From contig NZ_KB903532.1 of the NCBI RefSeq assembly GCF_000379805.1, positions 339,711-377,276 on the forward strand: a stretch of 37,566 nt of DNA. The letters are read 5' to 3'. Origin of the DNA: Lewinella cohaerens DSM 23179. GTDB taxonomy: Bacteria > Bacteroidota > Bacteroidia > Chitinophagales > Saprospiraceae. The stretch's first letter is position 1; every line of letters begins with the position of its first letter. Shown here in pieces: positions 33,116-37,566 of this stretch. The notes beneath the pieces are model-generated. The model saw only the letters and a program-made list of their open reading frames with translations, ran no database searches and was not told where the DNA came from. The position numbers were made by a program, and so were the translations under genes.

Positions 33116-33871
33116 ATGACGAACCAGCAACACTTCGACTACCTCCTCCGCCTCGGTGACAATACCCTGATTCTTGGCCAGCGCCTCGGCGAATGGTGTG
33201 GGCACGGTCCCATCCTGGAGCAAGACATTGCCATTACCAACATTGCGCTCGACCTTATGGGACAAGCGCGTAGCTGGCTAGCACTAGCTGGCGAAGTAGA
33301 AGGTAAAGGGCGTGACGAAGATGCGATCGCTTTTTTGCGTGACAACCGGGAGTTCAGAAACCTCCTACTCGTAGAGCACCCTAATGAAGATTTTGCCTAC
33401 ACGATTGTTCGTCAATTTCTCTTTGATAGTTTTAACTATTACTTGCACGAAGCACTCGTAAATAGTAACAACGATCAGATAAAAGCCATCGCGCAGAAGT
33501 CGCTTAAAGAAGTAACCTACCACCTGCGGTACTCTTCTGAATGGATGATTCGCCTGGGAGATGGTACCGCAGAAAGTCATCAAAAGATGCAACAAGCACT
33601 GGATGACCTCTGGATGTATGCTGAAGAAGCGCTCCTACCCGACGAGATCGACCAAGCTGCTCACGCGGCAGGTATTGGCCCTGACCTGGCAGTATTGCGC
33701 CCGCTGGTGGAAGCTAAGCGAAAGGCCATTATCACAGAAGCCACGCTTACCATTCCTGAAAACGAATATCCTCAGCAGGGCGGAAAACAAGGCATGCACA
33801 CAGAAGCACTAGGCTATATCCTCACTGAATTGCAGTGGATGCAACGGGCCTATCCGGGGGCAGAGTGGTAA
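33116..33871 (+). CDS. paaC: 1,2-phenylacetyl-CoA epoxidase subunit PaaC
   Basis: PaaC is the structural, inactive ferritin-like subunit that pairs with PaaA. The 251-residue product has the expected length and motifs (LRLGDNTLILGQRLGEWCGH, ALDLMGQARSWL, VRQFLFDSFNYYL, HLRYSSEWMIRLGDGTAESH, ending ILTELQWMQRAYPGAEW). The start lies immediately after the TTACACCC array. The next gene is an unrelated AT-rich hydrolase, so paaD (maturation) and paaE (reductase), which normally follow, are missing here and must lie elsewhere if the complex works. Confidence 0.95.
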   Translation: MTNQQHFDYLLRLGDNTLILGQRLGEWCGHGPILEQDIAITNIALDLMGQARSWLALAGEVEGKGRDEDAIAFLRDNREFRNLLLVEHPNEDFAYTIVRQFLFDSFNYYLHEALVNSNNDQIKAIAQKSLKEVTYHLRYSSEWMIRLGDGTAESHQKMQQALDDLWMYAEEALLPDEIDQAAHAAGIGPDLAVLRPLVEAKRKAIITEATLTIPENEYPQQGGKQGMHTEALGYILTELQWMQRAYPGAEW

Positions 33872-33952
33872 AAGGCAAGGGCGTCTACAAAACATCTATT
33901 CTCCCCAAAAACAATAAACACTTATTTATGTGTAACGAATTCTATTAAAAGC

Positions 33953-35083
33953 ATGTCTATTTCTATCTCAAGAGAAACCGCTTTTAAGTTGATCATTGTA
34001 TTATTTAGCGCATTAATATTTTTCCTAACTGCTTCAATACTTATTTATACGGAAACAATTCGATTTGAATGGAGCAATCAAATTCTTGCCAAGTGGAATT
34101 ATGACCAAAGCAAAACAAAAGCCAATCGTATACTAGTCCTAGGCGACTCTCAGCTCACTTGGTGGAATCTTGATCATTGTCTATATGAAGATATCAGACA
34201 CTTTTCTAATGATCATGATATCGGCTATGTCAACGCTTCCATGGGTGGGTTTGGGCCAATTGAGTACCTAGATAGAATGAAAGCGATAAGCCCAGGTTAC
34301 AAGCCCAACCTGGTCATTCTTTTCTATTATTCAGGTAATGACCTCACTGACGTCTTGTACCGACGCGACCAAAAACCTAAGCGACCAGATTTCCCTTGGT
34401 GGAAACAACTAACTTTTACCGACGATACGTTTACTGAGGCACGCAAGAAAAATCCGTTTTCAAAAGAGCCTATCGTATTGCAGCCCAAAGAAAAAAAGGA
34501 AATATTACAAAACTATAATTTTGACTGGCCCGCTTTTAAGCAAGCTGGAATAGATTCCAATATTATTGCTTATGCCCAAAACCGGTTATACCATCCTGGG
34601 AAAATAGGGCGTGAGTATGTAAATCCACACATCTTGGTCATGGGGTCTTGGAAGCCCAATTATCTTTTTGACAACCTTACCATCCAATCGTCAGAAAGTA
34701 AGATTGCTTGGAAAAGCATCGAACAAAAACTGGACGAAATACTTCAATTGGTTCATTCAATCGACGCAGAACTAAAATTAGTTTGTATTCCTTCTACTGT
34801 CCAAGTCGACGAAAGTCATCATGATTTTTATAGAAAAATCACTTTCAATGTAGAAAAAAAACTAACCAATGCGCATACACCACAGGACAACCTGGCCAAG
34901 TGGGCAGCAAAATCCGGCATTCAATATATAGACCTCTTACCAACGTTTAAAGCTCACAAAAACACTGCTGATCTTTACTTCGAAAACGATGATCATCTAA
35001 GCGAAAAAGGACACATTGAGGCATTTAAACCGGTCAGGGAGGAAATTTTGTTACCATTCGTTCAATCCATCGACAAAAACTAA
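33953..35083 (+). CDS. Membrane-anchored SGNH/GDSL-like hydrolase
   Basis: A 376-residue protein with one N-terminal membrane helix (about residues 11-32) and an SGNH-hydrolase core facing the periplasm. Block I is LVLGDSQLTW with catalytic S66 (GDSQ rather than GDSL), block II ASMGGFGP (about 96-102), block III FYYSGNDL with N129, and block V ENDDHLSEKGH with likely D346 and H348. Members of this fold act as esterases or O-acetyltransferases on glycans, as in AlgJ/AlgX-like proteins. The gene is visibly richer in A and T than its neighbours and interrupts the expected paa gene order, so it may have been inserted. The exact substrate cannot be told. Confidence 0.75.
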   Translation: MSISISRETAFKLIIVLFSALIFFLTASILIYTETIRFEWSNQILAKWNYDQSKTKANRILVLGDSQLTWWNLDHCLYEDIRHFSNDHDIGYVNASMGGFGPIEYLDRMKAISPGYKPNLVILFYYSGNDLTDVLYRRDQKPKRPDFPWWKQLTFTDDTFTEARKKNPFSKEPIVLQPKEKKEILQNYNFDWPAFKQAGIDSNIIAYAQNRLYHPGKIGREYVNPHILVMGSWKPNYLFDNLTIQSSESKIAWKSIEQKLDEILQLVHSIDAELKLVCIPSTVQVDESHHDFYRKITFNVEKKLTNAHTPQDNLAKWAAKSGIQYIDLLPTFKAHKNTADLYFENDDHLSEKGHIEAFKPVREEILLPFVQSIDKN

Positions 35084-35186
35084 GCAGGGTTTTACCCCAA
35101 GTGTACTTTCATCCGATAGACCTTGCTTTTGACAAAATCTACTGCTTTTTCCTTAACTTAACGCTCAAATCACCGCTTTTGCCCGC

Positions 35187-36287
35187 ATGCAGGATATCAT
35201 CCAACAGTTTCGCCCCGTTCTCGTCCAGATTGCCACTCCTTACAACATGGGTGGAACTGGTTTTTTCCTTCAGGATCTACAGTTGATCGTTACCAACGAA
35301 CACCTTGTGCGCGATAATCGGGAAGTGATCATCGAAGCAGAAGACCTCCCCCGGCAGATGGCCAAAATCGTCTATTGGGATGCTTATTACGATGTCGCTC
35401 TCCTCAAACTGAGTACTACTTATGAATTGCCCAACGTAAAATTCTGCGAAGACCATGAACCCGCAGCCGGTGATCAGGTATTGGCAATGGGGCATCCTTT
35501 TGGTTTGCGGTTTTCCAGCACCATCGGTAATCTGTCCAATAACCGTCGCAAACACGAAGACTTTTATTATTACCAACACGACGCCGCACTCAACCCCGGC
35601 AACAGCGGAGGCCCACTGGTCGATAAGCAAGGCCAAATCATCGGGCTTAACGTACTAGACCTGGAAGAAGCCCAAGGGCTTGGATTTTCACTGCCAGCCG
35701 TTTTTGTGCTGGAAACCATTAATCTCTATTTAGCTGCAGAGCGGAATGAGACTGCAGCTCGCTGCAATTCCTGTAGAAATGTGGTCTTTTCCGATCAAAA
35801 AGAAACCTCTTACTGCCCTAATTGCGGAGCCTACCTGCGCCTGGCCTCCGAGGCCGAAGCATTTGAACCCGTAGGCACTCCCTACACCATAGAACTGCTA
35901 CTGGCAGCACTCGACCATGATGTGCGCCTCGCTCGCCGGGGCCTGAACACATGGGAAATCCAGGAAGGAAGCGCCCGTATACTCGTATCTTACCACGAAG
36001 ATTCAGGCTTAATTACGGGTGATGCTCACCTTTGCCGATTACCACAGGATCAATTGGGCGAATTGTACGAATACTTACTACGGGAAAATTACGAAGACGA
36101 CGGTCTCACTTTTAGCGTCAAAGGGCGTGATGTTATTCTTTCTATCCTGATTTATGACCGCTATCTCGAAGTAGAGAGTGGCAAGAAGCGTTTTCAGCAC
36201 CTCTTTGAACGCGCCGATTATTATGACAATATCCTGGTAGAGCGCTTCGGTGCCAAATGGAAATACGAAGACAGCGCCGAAGAGTGA
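35187..36287 (+). CDS. Trypsin-like serine protease fused to a zinc ribbon and YbjN-like domain
   Basis: A 366-residue protein with an unusual three-part layout and no signal peptide, so probably cytoplasmic. Residues 1-175 are a HtrA/S1C-type protease: GGTGFFL, H39 in VTNEHL, D69 in YYDVALLKL, and S140 in NPGNSGGPLV, a complete catalytic triad, with AMGHPFGL as in DegP. Residues about 188-215 are a zinc ribbon (CNSC then CPNC). Residues about 230-366 resemble the YbjN / type III chaperone-like fold (RRGLNTWEIQEGSARILVSY, GELYEYLLRENYEDDGLTFS). No PDZ domain is present, unlike DegP. It stands alone between the SGNH hydrolase and adenosylhomocysteinase. Role unknown; a regulated or sensing protease is the natural guess. 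Confidence 0.8.
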   Translation: MQDIIQQFRPVLVQIATPYNMGGTGFFLQDLQLIVTNEHLVRDNREVIIEAEDLPRQMAKIVYWDAYYDVALLKLSTTYELPNVKFCEDHEPAAGDQVLAMGHPFGLRFSSTIGNLSNNRRKHEDFYYYQHDAALNPGNSGGPLVDKQGQIIGLNVLDLEEAQGLGFSLPAVFVLETINLYLAAERNETAARCNSCRNVVFSDQKETSYCPNCGAYLRLASEAEAFEPVGTPYTIELLLAALDHDVRLARRGLNTWEIQEGSARILVSYHEDSGLITGDAHLCRLPQDQLGELYEYLLRENYEDDGLTFSVKGRDVILSILIYDRYLEVESGKKRFQHLFERADYYDNILVERFGAKWKYEDSAEE

Positions 36288-36363
36288 AAACACTTCGCCC
36301 TTCTCTATTGTTAATCCTCCATAAAGCATTGAAACAAAGACCTCAAAACCGCGAATAATTGCG

Positions 36364-36371
36364 TACTTTTG
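36364..36371 (+). promoter_or_regulatory. -7 element of the adenosylhomocysteinase promoter
   Basis: TACTTTTG fits the TAnnTTTG consensus and lies 60 bp before the start codon. No clear TTTG -33 element precedes it. I saw no known SAH or SAM riboswitch fold in the leader. Confidence 0.4.
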
Positions 36372-36430
36372 CGGTCGAATTCTGGTCGGTAGCTAATATT
36401 TGACCATTGCCAAATTGAAAATTTAATTGC

Positions 36431-37566
36431 ATGTCTGCAACAGAAACATTGAAGTACAAGGTTAAAGATATTAACCTGGCCGATTGGGGCCGTAAAGAAA
36501 TTGGATTAGCGGAAGCGGAAATGCCAGGTTTAATGGCACTCCGGGAAGAGTATGGAGCCAGTAAGCCACTGAAAGGTGCGCGCATTGCAGGTTGTCTACA
36601 CATGACTATTCAAACCGCTGTGTTGATCGAAACACTGGTAGAATTAGGTGCTGAAGTTACCTGGTCTAGTTGTAACATCTTCTCTACCCAAGACCACGCT
36701 GCAGCAGCTATCGCAGCAGCAGGAATTCCTGTATACGCCTGGAAAGGCATGAACGAGGAAGAATTCAGCTGGGCAATCGAACAGACACTACGTGCCTTCC
36801 CTGGTGGAGAGGCCCTCAATATGATCCTCGACGATGGTGGTGATTTGACCAACATGGTACTCGATGATTACCCCGAATTGGTAAAAGGCATCAACGGCCT
36901 GAGCGAAGAAACCACTACTGGTGTACACCGCTTGTACGAGCGCATGAACAAAGGCACCCTTCCGATGCCAGCGATCAACGTAAACGACTCTGTAACCAAG
37001 TCTAAGTTTGACAACAAGTACGGTTGTAAGGAATCTGCAGTAGATGCTATCCGCCGTGCGACAGACGTAATGATGGCTGGTAAAGTTGCTTTCGTTGCTG
37101 GTTATGGTGACGTGGGTAAAGGTACCGCAGCGAGCCTACGTGGTGCTGGTTGTCGTGTAATCGTTTCTGAGGTAGACCCCATCTGTGCACTACAGGCAGC
37201 GATGGACGGCTTCGAAGTATTGCGTTCTGAAACGGCTATCCCTCGCGCTGATATCGTAATCACCGCTACTGGTAACAAGGATATCATCACCGAGAAGCAC
37301 TTCCGTTTACTTCGCGACAAAGCGATCGTTTGTAACATCGGCCACTTTGATAACGAAATCGACATGGCTTGGATAAACGATACTTACGGTTCTACGAAAG
37401 TAGAAATCAAGCCGCAGGTAGACAAATACACCATCGACGGCAAAGACGTTATCGTGTTGGCCGAAGGCCGCTTGGTAAACCTGGGTTGTGCTACTGGCCA
37501 CCCAAGTTTTGTAATGTCTAACAGTTTCACCAATCAAGTATTGGCACAAATCGAACTTTGGACCAA
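36431..37566 (+). CDS. ahcY: Adenosylhomocysteinase (partial, runs off the right edge)
   Basis: This enzyme hydrolyses S-adenosylhomocysteine to homocysteine and adenosine, clearing the inhibitor of methyltransferases. The first 378 codons are present from the ATG at 36431 ([20 protein letters not shown]). Family motifs include [47 protein letters not shown], the catalytic-region sequence [17 protein letters not shown], the NAD-binding [15 protein letters not shown], and [12 protein letters not shown]. About the last 50 to 60 residues lie outside the window. No frameshift or missing motif is seen. Confidence 0.97.
   Translation, partial: MSATETLKYKVKDINLADWGRKEIGLAEAEMPGLMALREEYGASKPLKGARIAGCLHMTIQTAVLIETLVELGAEVTWSSCNIFSTQDHAAAAIAAAGIPVYAWKGMNEEEFSWAIEQTLRAFPGGEALNMILDDGGDLTNMVLDDYPELVKGINGLSEETTTGVHRLYERMNKGTLPMPAINVNDSVTKSKFDNKYGCKESAVDAIRRATDVMMAGKVAFVAGYGDVGKGTAASLRGAGCRVIVSEVDPICALQAAMDGFEVLRSETAIPRADIVITATGNKDIITEKHFRLLRDKAIVCNIGHFDNEIDMAWINDTYGSTKVEIKPQVDKYTIDGKDVIVLAEGRLVNLGCATGHPSFVMSNSFTNQVLAQIELWT

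Noticed and set aside
36288-36430. SAH or SAM riboswitch upstream of adenosylhomocysteinase
   Set aside because: I could not find the conserved core or helices of a known class in the short leader.

Overview
The window comes from a Bacteroidota genome, most likely a Saprospiria/Lewinella-type marine or environmental bacterium. The signs are a SusC/RagA TonB-dependent receptor, GldN of the type IX secretion and gliding machinery, FtsX/MacB-type permeases, a secreted Asp-box propeller protein, start codons without Shine-Dalgarno sequences, and several Bacteroidota-type promoters (TTTG - about 20 bp - TAnnTTTG). No rRNA, tRNA, CRISPR array, integrase or intact transposase was seen.

Region 1 (1-8674) is the most interesting part and looks like one functional unit for using organophosphonates. 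Leftward genes encode an FAD-dependent aminophosphonate oxidoreductase, a secreted PHP phosphodiesterase of the Sb-PDE type and an HD-domain (PhnZ-like) oxygenase. These are followed by a SusC-type receptor that runs off the left edge. Rightward genes, divergent from the first set, encode an XRE-cupin regulator, a phosphonatase-like HAD hydrolase, a DUF5690 membrane transporter and a secreted alkaline-phosphatase-superfamily enzyme. A 22-bp sequence is repeated, 21/22 identical, upstream of both the oxidoreductase and the receptor, which suggests a shared operator. The inferred flow is outer-membrane uptake, periplasmic release of the phosphonate from esters, transport across the inner membrane, then oxidative breakdown of the C-P compound.

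Region 2 (8675-17702) is mostly housekeeping: a 730-bp intergenic stretch with an inverted repeat and a small terminated ORF, uvrA, a GC-rich repeat-bearing spacer, an FtsX-type permease and the Tex RNA-binding protein.

Region 3 (17821-22447) has a TPR histidine kinase and a LytTR response regulator, then two tandem paralogous genes of no recognised family whose C-terminal halves look like distant aegerolysins, closed by a strong terminator.

Region 4 (22545-31353) has a secreted beta-barrel-like protein, a large Asp-box propeller protein, a hairpin-rich intergenic island, alaS, and gldN separated from its usual partners.

Region 5 (31354-37566) begins with paaA-paaB-paaC (phenylacetyl-CoA epoxidase) behind a clear promoter overlapped by a palindromic operator. 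It ends before any paaD/paaE and is followed by an AT-rich SGNH hydrolase gene, an unusual protease/zinc-ribbon/YbjN-like fusion, and the 5' part of adenosylhomocysteinase at the right edge.
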